Assembly (NCBI RefSeq): GCF_031426495.1
Contig: NZ_JANPLK010000044.1
Span: forward strand, 1 to 64,000
Origin: Gemmatimonas sp.
GTDB taxonomy: Bacteria > Gemmatimonadota > Gemmatimonadetes > Gemmatimonadales > Gemmatimonadaceae
DNA: 64,000 nt
Direction of reading: 5' to 3'
Shown: positions 26,000 to 34,463 of the stretch, piece by piece
Numbering within the stretch: position 1 is the stretch's first letter
Layout of the letters: each line of letters begins with the position of its first letter
Notes under the pieces: generated by a model
Told to the model about the DNA's origin: nothing
Seen by the model: only the letters and a program-made list of their open reading frames with translations
The model's database searches: none
Position numbers and translations under genes: made by a program

Positions 26000-28477
26000 C
26001 TACCAGCTTCGGAGCACTTCCGCGGCCGACATCCGAGTTGGACCGGGGTAGGGGCGGCTGGGTCCCTTGATGCTCCGCCACAAGATCCGATTGAACAGAT
26101 CTTCCTCCGCCACGTCCTCGTAGCGAAGATCGAGCTGCCGCGACTCGTCGGCGCCGCGGCCACGCGAGGGGTTCCGGTCGGCCAGCGACACGGACGGCGT
26201 CAGCGCCCGATAGGGTCGCGCGTCTGGTGACGTGCGCCAGATCTCACGGAGCGGCCGTCCATAGTGGTCGAAAGGGGATAGCGCATCCAATCCGAGAATC
26301 GACTCCATGGTCGCGATCACGTCGGTCGTGTTCACGAATCGGCGATGTAGCCCCTCGCGCGCCCACGGCGAGATGACGAGCAACACCGAGCGGTGCGAAT
26401 CCACGTGATCGGGGCCGGACTGCGCGTCGTCCTCGAGCACGAACACCGCTGTCTTCTCCCAGAAGGCGGTGTTGGAGAGTGCTTCAATCATGCGGCCGAG
26501 CGCCAAGTCGTTGTCTGCCATGTACGCCTGCGGCGTCGGCTTGCCGGCCGATGCCCCCGACGTGTGATCGTTCGGAAGGCGGACGATCTGCAGTCGCGGC
26601 ATCTCACCAGCGGCGGCGAATCCCCGCAATTCAGAAATCCAGACATCCGCTCGACGCTGATCGGTAATGTCCAGATCGTATCCCGGAAAGGCGCGGCTGG
26701 TGTTGGCGCGCAGGAACGGCTTGAGGCCGCGATAGCCGGCCGGCGCCGCGCCGGTCGCCCCCTCAGGCGCCACGAACTCACCAAAATTCCGGAAGGTGAT
26801 CCCCTTTCGCTGGGCCAGGTCCCAGAGGTACCCGTTCGCCGGTTCGGCGACGTCGTCATCGCCGTCGTCCATCGGCACGCGACCGCGATTAGCGCCCTCG
26901 TAGTCGTAGCTGCGACCGCGCGATGAATAGTTCGACGGCACCGTCTTCTGCGTGTAGTCGGTGGTGTATGCCGCCATGCTCCAGTTGTGTCCGTCGGCGC
27001 TGACTTCGGCGTTCACGAAGAAGCGATCGAACAGCCCGAAACGTTCGGCGAGCGCATGATGATTCGGCGAATTCGAACGCGGGAAGAACACAAGGCTCGT
27101 GTCCCCGTCGCCCTGCGGCAGGTCACCCAGCACCTGGTCGTATGTGCGGTTCTCCTTGATCACGTAGATCACGTGCGTGACGGGCGGCATGCCGGCTCCC
27201 GTGGCCCGATTATCCCAGTGATTGGCGCGCGCGACGCGGGCCGAGAGTGGCGCGAGCCGGCTGCCACCAAGATCGGCCACGGCGAGACGTGTAAGCGTGC
27301 CGTTGATCTGTCCGGCGGTATAGTTCACGGCTCTCGCGGCGGCGTCGGTCGCGCCCGGCTGAGGCAGTCGGGGGTTAGGTCCCGTGCCGCGTCCCTTGGC
27401 GTCGATCACGTGCAGGGTGTCACCGAAAAGCGCGACGGCCACCGGATACCACCCCACCGGCGCACGTCCGAGCAGGGAGTCCTTCACGCCGGTGCCCCGG
27501 CCCGCCGTGCCCGCGCTGAGCGCGAACACCGCGACGGCGTTGTTGTCGCCTTCCGCAACGTAGAGCGTGGTCCCGTCACCCGAGAGCTGCAGTCCCATCG
27601 GGGTACTGCCTTGACCCAGATTGGCCGGTGTTGGGTCGTGCAGTGTGCTGACCACCGTGCGGCGACGTGTGTCGATCACGCTGATAGCGTCGGTTGACGC
27701 GGAGACGGCGAACAATCGCTCCCCATTCGCGGACAACAGCAGGGTCGACGGATGACGTTCCACGGGAATGCGCGTCTCGTCCACGAGACCGTCCGGATGC
27801 TCGCGGAACACGTGCACATCGCGGGTTCCCCAGCTGGACACGAAGACGTCACCGTTCGCCGCGGCCACCACCGCATAGGGATAGCGCCCCGCTGCTATGC
27901 GCTGAATCACGGCGCCGGATGCCAGGTCAACAACGGCCACCGAGTCGGCCAGATTCTCAGCAACATAGAGACGTCGTCCGTCTCGGCTCACGGCGAGTCC
28001 GGCCGGGTAGCTGGTGCCGGACGATCGAGGATTGCGCTTCACGCGGATAGTGAGCGAATCCTTTCGTGCGAGTCGCTTGCCGTTCCAGCCGTAGCGATAG
28101 ACCGCATCCGTGTTTCCTCCCGATGCGAACAGCGTGCGTCCGTCGGGCGAGAACGCGAGTCCGATAAACGCGGCCGTCTGCTCGGCGGTCTGCACGACGG
28201 CACCCGTGCGCCGGTCAACCACCTGGACGCCCTGCTGCCGCCAGCCGTTGAGGAGCAACAGCAAATGCGCTGAGTCCGGCGACGCGACGACGGCGAGCGG
28301 AAAATTACCCACGTCGGACCTGGCGCCAGCAGGGTCGAGCACAGCGCCGGTCGGAAGTCGAGGCGGTTCTGCGGCGTTGGTCGGTGCCGTGTCGGAGGAG
28401 GCCGGCGTACACGCAGTATAGGCGAAGACCGCGGCGCTGATGCCGACGGCGCGCGCGAGAAAGTCAGAGTATCCCAT
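26000..28477 (-). CDS. YncE-type propeller fused to phosphoesterase/alkaline phosphatase domain, putative lipoprotein
   Basis: The 825-residue product begins with a hydrophobic leader ending at AYTAC, so Cys23 may be lipidated. Residues about 50-400 are a seven-bladed YncE-like propeller (GLAFSPDGRTLFASGG, GLAVSRDGRRLYVAEN). Residues about 430-780 form an alkaline-phosphatase-superfamily phosphoesterase (VIYVIKENRTYDQVLGD, PNHHALAERFGLFDRF, HTSGASAGKPTPQAYMADND). The KENRTYD segment is the family's metal/nucleophile region. The substrate is unknown. GCGCATTCTC just before the start also precedes the PQQ dehydrogenase gene. Confidence 0.85.
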   Translation of the reverse strand: MGYSDFLARAVGISAAVFAYTACTPASSDTAPTNAAEPPRLPTGAVLDPAGARSDVGNFPLAVVASPDSAHLLLLLNGWRQQGVQVVDRRTGAVVQTAEQTAAFIGLAFSPDGRTLFASGGNTDAVYRYGWNGKRLARKDSLTIRVKRNPRSSGTSYPAGLAVSRDGRRLYVAENLADSVAVVDLASGAVIQRIAAGRYPYAVVAAANGDVFVSSWGTRDVHVFREHPDGLVDETRIPVERHPSTLLLSANGERLFAVSASTDAISVIDTRRRTVVSTLHDPTPANLGQGSTPMGLQLSGDGTTLYVAEGDNNAVAVFALSAGTAGRGTGVKDSLLGRAPVGWYPVAVALFGDTLHVIDAKGRGTGPNPRLPQPGATDAAARAVNYTAGQINGTLTRLAVADLGGSRLAPLSARVARANHWDNRATGAGMPPVTHVIYVIKENRTYDQVLGDLPQGDGDTSLVFFPRSNSPNHHALAERFGLFDRFFVNAEVSADGHNWSMAAYTTDYTQKTVPSNYSSRGRSYDYEGANRGRVPMDDGDDDVAEPANGYLWDLAQRKGITFRNFGEFVAPEGATGAAPAGYRGLKPFLRANTSRAFPGYDLDITDQRRADVWISELRGFAAAGEMPRLQIVRLPNDHTSGASAGKPTPQAYMADNDLALGRMIEALSNTAFWEKTAVFVLEDDAQSGPDHVDSHRSVLLVISPWAREGLHRRFVNTTDVIATMESILGLDALSPFDHYGRPLREIWRTSPDARPYRALTPSVSLADRNPSRGRGADESRQLDLRYEDVAEEDLFNRILWRSIKGPSRPYPGPTRMSAAEVLRSW

Positions 28478-28588
28478 GCCCTGAGAATGCGCGGCACCGG
28501 CGGTGCCGACGAGAGGGGGAGGCCTGGTGTGACGACATTGATGCGAAAGCGACCCTCAACGCGTTGACCTGAATCGGCAGCGGACGCG

Positions 28589-30241
28589 CTATCGAACGCG
28601 CGTGGACACGAAGTCCCAGGCGCGCGCACTGCCGAAGTGCATGGCGGTGACGCGCCCCTGCTTGTCGCGGACAAACCAAATGGTCTCGTCACCGTCGCCG
28701 AAGGCATCGCGATAGGACGCCGACAGCGTGTCGCTCACGCCGACCCGCGGGCTGATCGTGAGTCGGGCACCCGCCGAGCTCACGGTGAACGTGACGCCGA
28801 TCTCTTCGTTCCGGTACCGTCCGGCAATGCCGGCCAGCTCTGCCGCGCTCGGCGTCCACCGCTCCGCAGCCATGAAGGCGTGTACCACGGTGTCGCCGTC
28901 GGATGTTGGGACGCGCAGCGTGACCGGCTTGCCGCTGGCGTCGGTGGTGAATTGCACCCGCGACCCGCCAAGCTGATAGCCGCCGCTTCGCAACGCGAGG
29001 AAGGCGGTACCGCCGTCGCGACGCAGGCGGCCGCGCGCGGTGTCGAGTACGGTGACGGTGTTGGTGCGCGTATCGCGATAGACGCCGGCCAGCTTGGCGA
29101 CGGCGGCGATGTTGGTGGGGACGGTATCCGCGGCGGCGGCGCGCGGAAGTCCCGGCACCATGGCGTCCACGATGGCATGCGTGAGACCAGTGGCGCCGGC
29201 ACCCGACACGTTGCACATGACCGCGATCGACAGGTCGTTCTTTTCGGGGTAGCGCGCGAGATACGTGCCGTAGCCCGCGGTGGAGCCGCTGTGGGAGATT
29301 TCGCGCAGGCCGCGATAGCTGTTGACCGTCAGCCCGAGTGCGTAGGCGATCTCCACGCCGCTGGTAAGCGTCATGCGACGCGTGAGCGAGTCAACGACGC
29401 CCGCGCCCAGCGTCTTCTTTGTGAGATGATCGTTCCACCGCAACCAGTCGTTCACGGTGGTCAGCAGTCCGCCGGCGGCGATCACGTTGTCGTTGGGCAT
29501 GTCGATGTGAAACCCATCGGCCTGCCGCGAGTACGCTTGGGCGAGTCCCGGTACGATGCGCGTGAAATCGTCGCGCCACTGCGTGTTCGTCATGCCGAGC
29601 GGCACGAAGATGCGCTGTGTGGTGAACTGCGCGAAGGGCATGCCGCTCACACGCTCGACCACGGTGCGCAGCAGCAGAAAGCCGGAATTCGTGTACGAGT
29701 AGTAGTCGCCCACCGGGTAGTTCAGCGCCGTCTGGTGCGTGACCAGCTCGAACACGTCACTCTGGGTGTGTACCCGCGTGCCGCGGGGCCATCCTTGCCA
29801 CGCGACCAGGTTGCTCCACTCGCGCAGGCCGCTCGTGTGCGTGAGCAGGTTGCGGAAGGTGATGGTGCGGCCATACACCGGCAGCTCGGGCAACACGGTG
29901 CGCGCGTCGTCGTCGAGTTTGAGCTTCCCGTCACTCACGAGCAGCATCACGGCCGCGGCTGTGAACTGCTTCGCCACTGACCCCGACTCGAGAATGGTGC
30001 CGGGGAGAATCGGGCGTGCGCCGGCCAGATCGGCCATGCCGTACCCGCGCGTCAGCAAGACCTTGCCACCCTGCGCGATACCAACGGCGCACCCAGGCGT
30101 GTGCGTCGAGTTCCAGGCCGCGAAGACCTTGTCGGTCACGTCCGCCAACTCAGCCGACTGTGCCTGGGCAGCCGAGGGAGCGGTCGCGAGCAGGAGCGCC
30201 AGAACGGCTGGCGCCCCACCGGGAGCGAAGCGAGAAGTCAT
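28589..30241 (-). CDS. Exported serine hydrolase, class C beta-lactamase/esterase family
   Basis: The 550-residue product has a signal peptide to about AQAQ (28). The serine hydrolase domain follows, with SVAK (Ser88, Lys91), YTN in SYTNSGF and HSGS as the third motif. The C-terminal ~200 residues are two beta-rich domains like those in exported CubicO-type enzymes. D-aminopeptidase, esterase or other peptidase activity is likelier than resistance. No ribosome binding site; TACATT at 30248-30253 is six bases before the ATG. Confidence 0.88.
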   Translation of the reverse strand: MTSRFAPGGAPAVLALLLATAPSAAQAQSAELADVTDKVFAAWNSTHTPGCAVGIAQGGKVLLTRGYGMADLAGARPILPGTILESGSVAKQFTAAAVMLLVSDGKLKLDDDARTVLPELPVYGRTITFRNLLTHTSGLREWSNLVAWQGWPRGTRVHTQSDVFELVTHQTALNYPVGDYYSYTNSGFLLLRTVVERVSGMPFAQFTTQRIFVPLGMTNTQWRDDFTRIVPGLAQAYSRQADGFHIDMPNDNVIAAGGLLTTVNDWLRWNDHLTKKTLGAGVVDSLTRRMTLTSGVEIAYALGLTVNSYRGLREISHSGSTAGYGTYLARYPEKNDLSIAVMCNVSGAGATGLTHAIVDAMVPGLPRAAAADTVPTNIAAVAKLAGVYRDTRTNTVTVLDTARGRLRRDGGTAFLALRSGGYQLGGSRVQFTTDASGKPVTLRVPTSDGDTVVHAFMAAERWTPSAAELAGIAGRYRNEEIGVTFTVSSAGARLTISPRVGVSDTLSASYRDAFGDGDETIWFVRDKQGRVTAMHFGSARAWDFVSTRVR

Positions 30242-30268
30242 GCGCCGAATGTACGGCGCACTTTGCCG

Positions 30269-32350
30269 TCAGGGCAACGCGAAGGCGACGTAGGTGCCCC
30301 CACTTGGCGCACCGTTCTTGCCGCCACCACAGGCGATCACGAGATACTGCTTGCCGTTTACCATGTACGTGCTCGGCGTGGCATTGCCGGCGGCCGGTAG
30401 CTTTGCCTCCCACAGCAGACGGCCGTTGCTCTTGTCGTAGGCGCGGATTTTGTTGTCGTACGTGGTGGCCGCAATGATCAGCAGGCCGTTCTCGGTCACG
30501 ATGGCGCCGCCGTAGTTGTCGGTGCCGGTGTTCTTGATGCCCTTGGCGGCCAGCTTCGGATATTCACCGAAGGGGATCGACCACTTGATCGTGCCGGCGT
30601 TCAGGTCGATCGCGTTGAGCGTGCCCCAGGGCGGCTTGATGCCCGGGTACCCTTCGTGATCGAGGAAGATGTCGAAGAACGCCGTGCGGTACGGGAGCAT
30701 GTACGGGGTGGTGCCTACGAGTGCGGCCGAGTTGTCTTTGCCCGTGAGTAGGTAGTTCACGATGTCGTTCACGGCGCCGCCCTCGAGTGCGGTGCCGAAG
30801 GCCGGCATGCGACCGGTGCCTTCGCGGATGATCGTGGCGAGCTGCTCCTTCGATCGGCGCTTGGCGATGTCGATGAGCGTTGGGCCGGCCGCCGAGCCTT
30901 GCAGCTTCTCACCGTGACAGCCGGCGCAGTTCGCCGCGTACAGGGACTTATCGCTGCGCGGCACGAGCTTGAGCAACCACGCCATCTCGTTCGAGTTCAC
31001 GTACAGCAACCCCGTGGTCGGGTCGAACGCAGGCCCACCCCATTCGCCGCCGCCGTCCACGCCAGGGTACACAATCGTCCCTCGTGTGTTGGGGGCGTCG
31101 TAGGGATGCGTGGTCTTGTATTCGTTGAACGTCTTGAGCGCGGCGGCGCGCGCGGCGGGTGTGCGATTGGTGAGATCGTTGCGCGTGAGCTGCTGGCGCG
31201 CGAACGGGGCCGGCATCGTGGGAAAGAACTGCGTTGAGGCCGGCTTGTCGTCGCCCAGTGCAATGCCTGGCATTTTCTGCTCTTCCACGGGGAACAGCGG
31301 CGTACCCTTCTCGCGCTCGAACAGCCAGGTGTGTCCCGTCTTCGTGATCTGCGCGACGGCGTCGATCTTCCGACCACCGCGCGTGATCGTCACCAAGGCC
31401 GGTGCCGCGGGCAGATCGCGATCCCAGAGATCGTGCTTCAGCACCTGATAGTGCCACACGTACTTGCCGGTGCGCGCGTCGAGGGCGAGCACGCTGTTGG
31501 CGTAGAGGTTGTCGCCCAGCCGGTTCGCGCCGTAGAAGTCGTACGACGCCGAGCCGGTGGCAGCGAACACCATGGCCCGCTTGGTGTCGATGGTGACGCC
31601 GGCCCATGCGTTGGCGCCGCCGGCGATCTTCCAGGCATCGGGGGGCCACGTTTCGTAGCCCGGTTCACCGGGATGCGGAATGGTGTGAAAGCTCCAGCGC
31701 AGCTTACCGGTGTTGATGTCGAAGGCTCGAATGTCACCCGGCGCGCTGGGCAGCGCTTCCGGTACCGAGCTGCCGATGATGAGCAGATCCTCGAACACCA
31801 CACCCGGCGTGCTGGCGCTTACCGACAGCCCTTCCACGGGGCGGCCAAGGCCCTGACGCAGGTCGACCCAGCCGCTGTCGCCGAAGGTCTTGATGGGGCG
31901 CCCGGTTTTGCGGTCGAGCGCGTACAGCCGGTTGCGGTAGTTGAAGATCACGCGATCGCCGGTTACGACCACGCCGCGATGGCGAAAGCGCGAGGCGGGT
32001 GGCGCGCCATTGTTCGGATCGAAGCGCCAGATCGGCACGCCGGTGGCGGCGTTGAGCGCGATCACATGCAGCTTGGGCGTCGTGGTGTACATCACGCCAT
32101 CGATCACGATCGGATTGGCCTGCATTTCCGAGCCGGTGAACTGGTCTTTCGTGTCGTACGTCCACGCCACCTTGAGCTGCTTCACGTTGGCCGGCGAGAT
32201 CTGGCTCAGCGTGGTGTAGTGCGTGTGATCCTCGCTGCCGCCGTACACGGGCCAGTCGGCGGAGCGCCCGGTCGTCTGGGCCTGCAGCGTGGTCGCGGCA
32301 AGGAGAAGCGGAATCAGGGCACGGGACATGAGGCGCTGGGCAGAGGACAT
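30269..32350 (-). CDS. PQQ-dependent dehydrogenase with embedded cytochrome c domain
   Basis: The 693-residue product has an exported leader. Propeller repeats (DWPVYGGSEDHTHYTTL and PPWGTLNAIDLNAG) match quinoprotein dehydrogenases. The haem c motif CAGCH is at 475-479, with a likely axial Met in GTGRMPAF (Met515). This cytochrome domain is inserted between propeller blades, not placed at the C-terminus as in alcohol dehydrogenases. Substrate likely a sugar or alcohol. A second Met seven codons on is an alternative start. No clear ribosome binding site is seen. Confidence 0.87.
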   Translation of the reverse strand: MSSAQRLMSRALIPLLLAATTLQAQTTGRSADWPVYGGSEDHTHYTTLSQISPANVKQLKVAWTYDTKDQFTGSEMQANPIVIDGVMYTTTPKLHVIALNAATGVPIWRFDPNNGAPPASRFRHRGVVVTGDRVIFNYRNRLYALDRKTGRPIKTFGDSGWVDLRQGLGRPVEGLSVSASTPGVVFEDLLIIGSSVPEALPSAPGDIRAFDINTGKLRWSFHTIPHPGEPGYETWPPDAWKIAGGANAWAGVTIDTKRAMVFAATGSASYDFYGANRLGDNLYANSVLALDARTGKYVWHYQVLKHDLWDRDLPAAPALVTITRGGRKIDAVAQITKTGHTWLFEREKGTPLFPVEEQKMPGIALGDDKPASTQFFPTMPAPFARQQLTRNDLTNRTPAARAAALKTFNEYKTTHPYDAPNTRGTIVYPGVDGGGEWGGPAFDPTTGLLYVNSNEMAWLLKLVPRSDKSLYAANCAGCHGEKLQGSAAGPTLIDIAKRRSKEQLATIIREGTGRMPAFGTALEGGAVNDIVNYLLTGKDNSAALVGTTPYMLPYRTAFFDIFLDHEGYPGIKPPWGTLNAIDLNAGTIKWSIPFGEYPKLAAKGIKNTGTDNYGGAIVTENGLLIIAATTYDNKIRAYDKSNGRLLWEAKLPAAGNATPSTYMVNGKQYLVIACGGGKNGAPSGGTYVAFALP

Positions 32351-32372
32351 GGTGTGAGAATGCGCTAGCTTA

Positions 32373-32399
32373 CCTGTTGAACAGCGGTTCCTCAACAGG
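32373..32399. promoter_or_regulatory. Inverted repeat in divergent promoter region
   Basis: CCTGTTGA and TCAACAGG form a perfect 8-bp dyad around an 11-base spacer. It lies between the PQQ dehydrogenase and the flavoprotein genes, which are read apart, so it could be an operator serving both. Confidence 0.4.
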
Positions 32400-32411
32400 C
32401 GTGGAGTGCGT

Positions 32412-33638
32412 ATGCGGCGGGTGATTGTGATCGGGGCAGGGGCGGCCGGGTCAATGGCGGCGATCTTCGCGGCGTCCGAAGGCGCGGATACGCTGCTGAT
32501 CGAGGGAACGCGTGATGGCGGTCGCAAGATCCTGATCAGCGGTGGCGGTCGCTGTAACGTACTCCCGTCGCGGGTGGACGAGTCACGCTTCGTGACGGAT
32601 TCCTCACCGAATCTGCTCAAGAAGATCGTGCGCGCCTGGCCGCTGGCCCAACAACGCGCCTTCTTCGAAGACACGCTGAGCATCCCCCTCGAGGAAGAGA
32701 CCGAATCGCTCAAGCTCTTCCCCGCGTCGCACAAGGCACGCGACGTGCGCGACGGCCTGCTGGATTATGCGCGCAAGGTCGGCGTCCGCCTGCGCATGGA
32801 ATCGCGCGTGGTGGATATCTCGCCGGTGAACGGGAGCTGGGAAGTGACCGTCGACGACGGCACGGTGCTCAAGGCCGACGCCGTGATCGTGGCTACCGGC
32901 GGTCTCTCCGTACCGAACACGGGCAGCGACGGGGCAGGGCTCAACATGCTCAAAGCGCTCGGCCACACCATGCACCCCACCTACGCCGCCCTCACGCCGC
33001 TCACCACCACCGACGCGGCGTTCAACGGCCTCTCGGGCATTTCCCTCACGGTGTCGCTCACGGCCAAGAGCGCGCTGCAGCAGGCCACCTGGCGCGGCGG
33101 ATTCCTGTTCACGCACCACGGCTACAGCGGCCCCTCGGTACTGAACGTGTCGCACGTCGCGGTGCGCGCCCGCGCCGGACATGCACCGACCGCCAAGGTG
33201 CATGTGCAGTGGGCCGCACTGGGCGAAAAGGAATGGGAAGAGGCGCTCAAGCCGCACGGCGCGCGTACGGTCACGGGCGCGCTGCGGGCTGAAATGCCCG
33301 ACCGCCTCGCGGCGGCGCTGTTGGCCAAGGCCAACGTGGAGCCCACCCGCCCGCTCACCGAATTGCGGCGCGATGAACGCTTGCGACTCATCGACATCCT
33401 CGTGCGCGGCGATCTGCCGTGGCAGGGCGACGAGGGCTACAAAAAGGCCGAAGTGATGGGCGGTGGTGTGGCGTTGAGTGAAATCGATCCGCGCACCATG
33501 GAGAGCCGCCGACACAAGGGACTTTTTCTGTGCGGCGAAGTGCTCGACGCGTTCGGCCCGATCGGTGGCTACAACTTCCTGTGGGCTTGGGCCACGGGGC
33601 GGAGCGCGGGGACGGGGGCGGCTGCTGCCAGCGCGTGA
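32412..33638 (+). CDS. HI0933/YhiN-family FAD-dependent oxidoreductase
   Basis: The 408-residue cytoplasmic flavoprotein opens with the Rossmann motif VIVIGAGAAGSMAA. GGRKILISGGGRCNV, the ATGGLSVPNTGSDG segment and the C-terminal GGYNFLWAWATG motif are those of the HI0933 (BaiN/YhiN) family, which reduces or oxidises unsaturated substrates. GGAG precedes the ATG at 32412; a GTG two codons upstream is possible. A palindromic repeat follows the stop. Confidence 0.9.
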   Translation: MRRVIVIGAGAAGSMAAIFAASEGADTLLIEGTRDGGRKILISGGGRCNVLPSRVDESRFVTDSSPNLLKKIVRAWPLAQQRAFFEDTLSIPLEEETESLKLFPASHKARDVRDGLLDYARKVGVRLRMESRVVDISPVNGSWEVTVDDGTVLKADAVIVATGGLSVPNTGSDGAGLNMLKALGHTMHPTYAALTPLTTTDAAFNGLSGISLTVSLTAKSALQQATWRGGFLFTHHGYSGPSVLNVSHVAVRARAGHAPTAKVHVQWAALGEKEWEEALKPHGARTVTGALRAEMPDRLAAALLAKANVEPTRPLTELRRDERLRLIDILVRGDLPWQGDEGYKKAEVMGGGVALSEIDPRTMESRRHKGLFLCGEVLDAFGPIGGYNFLWAWATGRSAGTGAAAASA

Positions 33639-33650
33639 TTCCCGGCCGAA

Positions 33651-33802
33651 CAGCAACAGCGGGAACACGGATGAACAGCAGGATGGCACCGATCACACCG
33701 ATAAGCCGTCCAGCCTGTGCTTCAGGCGATCGCGGACTGCTCGCTTTTGCTTATCTGTGCCATCGGTGATATCCCTTGAGATCCGTGTTCCCGCTGTTGC
33801 TG
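33651..33802. repeat. Interspersed palindromic repeat, copy 2 (best formed)
   Basis: The two 22-base arms (33651-33672 and 33781-33802), which begin CAGCAACAGCGGGAACACGG, are exact reverse complements. Inside are GCACCGATCACACCGATAAGC (33686-33706) and its imperfect partner at 33749-33769. Most of the 33639-33833 gap is this element. The genes either side run in the same direction, so a terminator-only role is not required. Confidence 0.9.
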
Positions 33803-33833
33803 TCGTCGTTGCTAGCCCCACACCGTGGTCCTG

Positions 33834-34418
33834 ATGCCCGCTAAGAAATCCGCCGCCAAGAAGGCGCCCGCTAAGAAAGCGGCGCCCAAGTCGATGCCAT
33901 ACGAGAAGGGCGCCTGGGCCGCCGCCTTTTCGGCACGCGCGCCGGGCGAGAAGCGGTATTGGCTGATCAAGAGCGAGCCTGATGTCTTCTCGTTCGATGA
34001 CCTGCTGGCGGCACCCAAGCAGACCACCTGCTGGGACAGCGTGCGCAACTCGAGTGCGCGCAACTTCCTGCGCGACGGCATGAAGAAGGGCGATCTGGCG
34101 TTCTACTATCACTCGAACGCCGAGCCGTCGGCGATCGTGGGCATTTGCGAAGTGGTGCGTGAAGGCTATCCCGATCACACGGCGCTCGATCCGTCGCACG
34201 ACTACTACGACGCGGAGTCGATTGCCGAGACGCCCACGTGGTTCATGGTCGACGTCACGGCGGTGAAGAAGTTGGCCACTCCCGTGAGGTTGCCGGAGAT
34301 CAAGAACAGTGCGGCGCTGAGCGAGATGTCGCTGGTGAAGGTCGGTCGACTCTCGGTGGTACCGGTGCGGCCCAACGAGTGGGAGACGGTGATTGCGATG
34401 AGCGAAGGACGCTCGTAA
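33834..34418 (+). CDS. EVE domain protein with Lys/Ala-rich N-terminus
   Basis: The 194-residue product starts with about 20 residues rich in Lys and Ala (AAKKAPAKKAAPK), like histone H1 or HU tails. An EVE domain follows (YWLIKSEPDVFSFDDL, CWDSVRNSSARNFLRDGMKKGD, FYYHSNAEP). EVE domains read modified bases in DNA or RNA. The basic tail suggests nucleic-acid binding. The start chosen is the ATG; a GTG three codons earlier is also in frame. Confidence 0.9.
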   Translation: MPAKKSAAKKAPAKKAAPKSMPYEKGAWAAAFSARAPGEKRYWLIKSEPDVFSFDDLLAAPKQTTCWDSVRNSSARNFLRDGMKKGDLAFYYHSNAEPSAIVGICEVVREGYPDHTALDPSHDYYDAESIAETPTWFMVDVTAVKKLATPVRLPEIKNSAALSEMSLVKVGRLSVVPVRPNEWETVIAMSEGRS

Positions 34419-34463
34419 GGCAGGACGTTCGTCACGTTGTTACACCCGATTCGGAGGCTCCTG

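Noticed and set aside
28589..30241. Beta-lactam resistance gene
   Set aside because: SVAK and YTN motifs place it in the wide serine hydrolase family; nothing in the sequence or context indicates antibiotic resistance.
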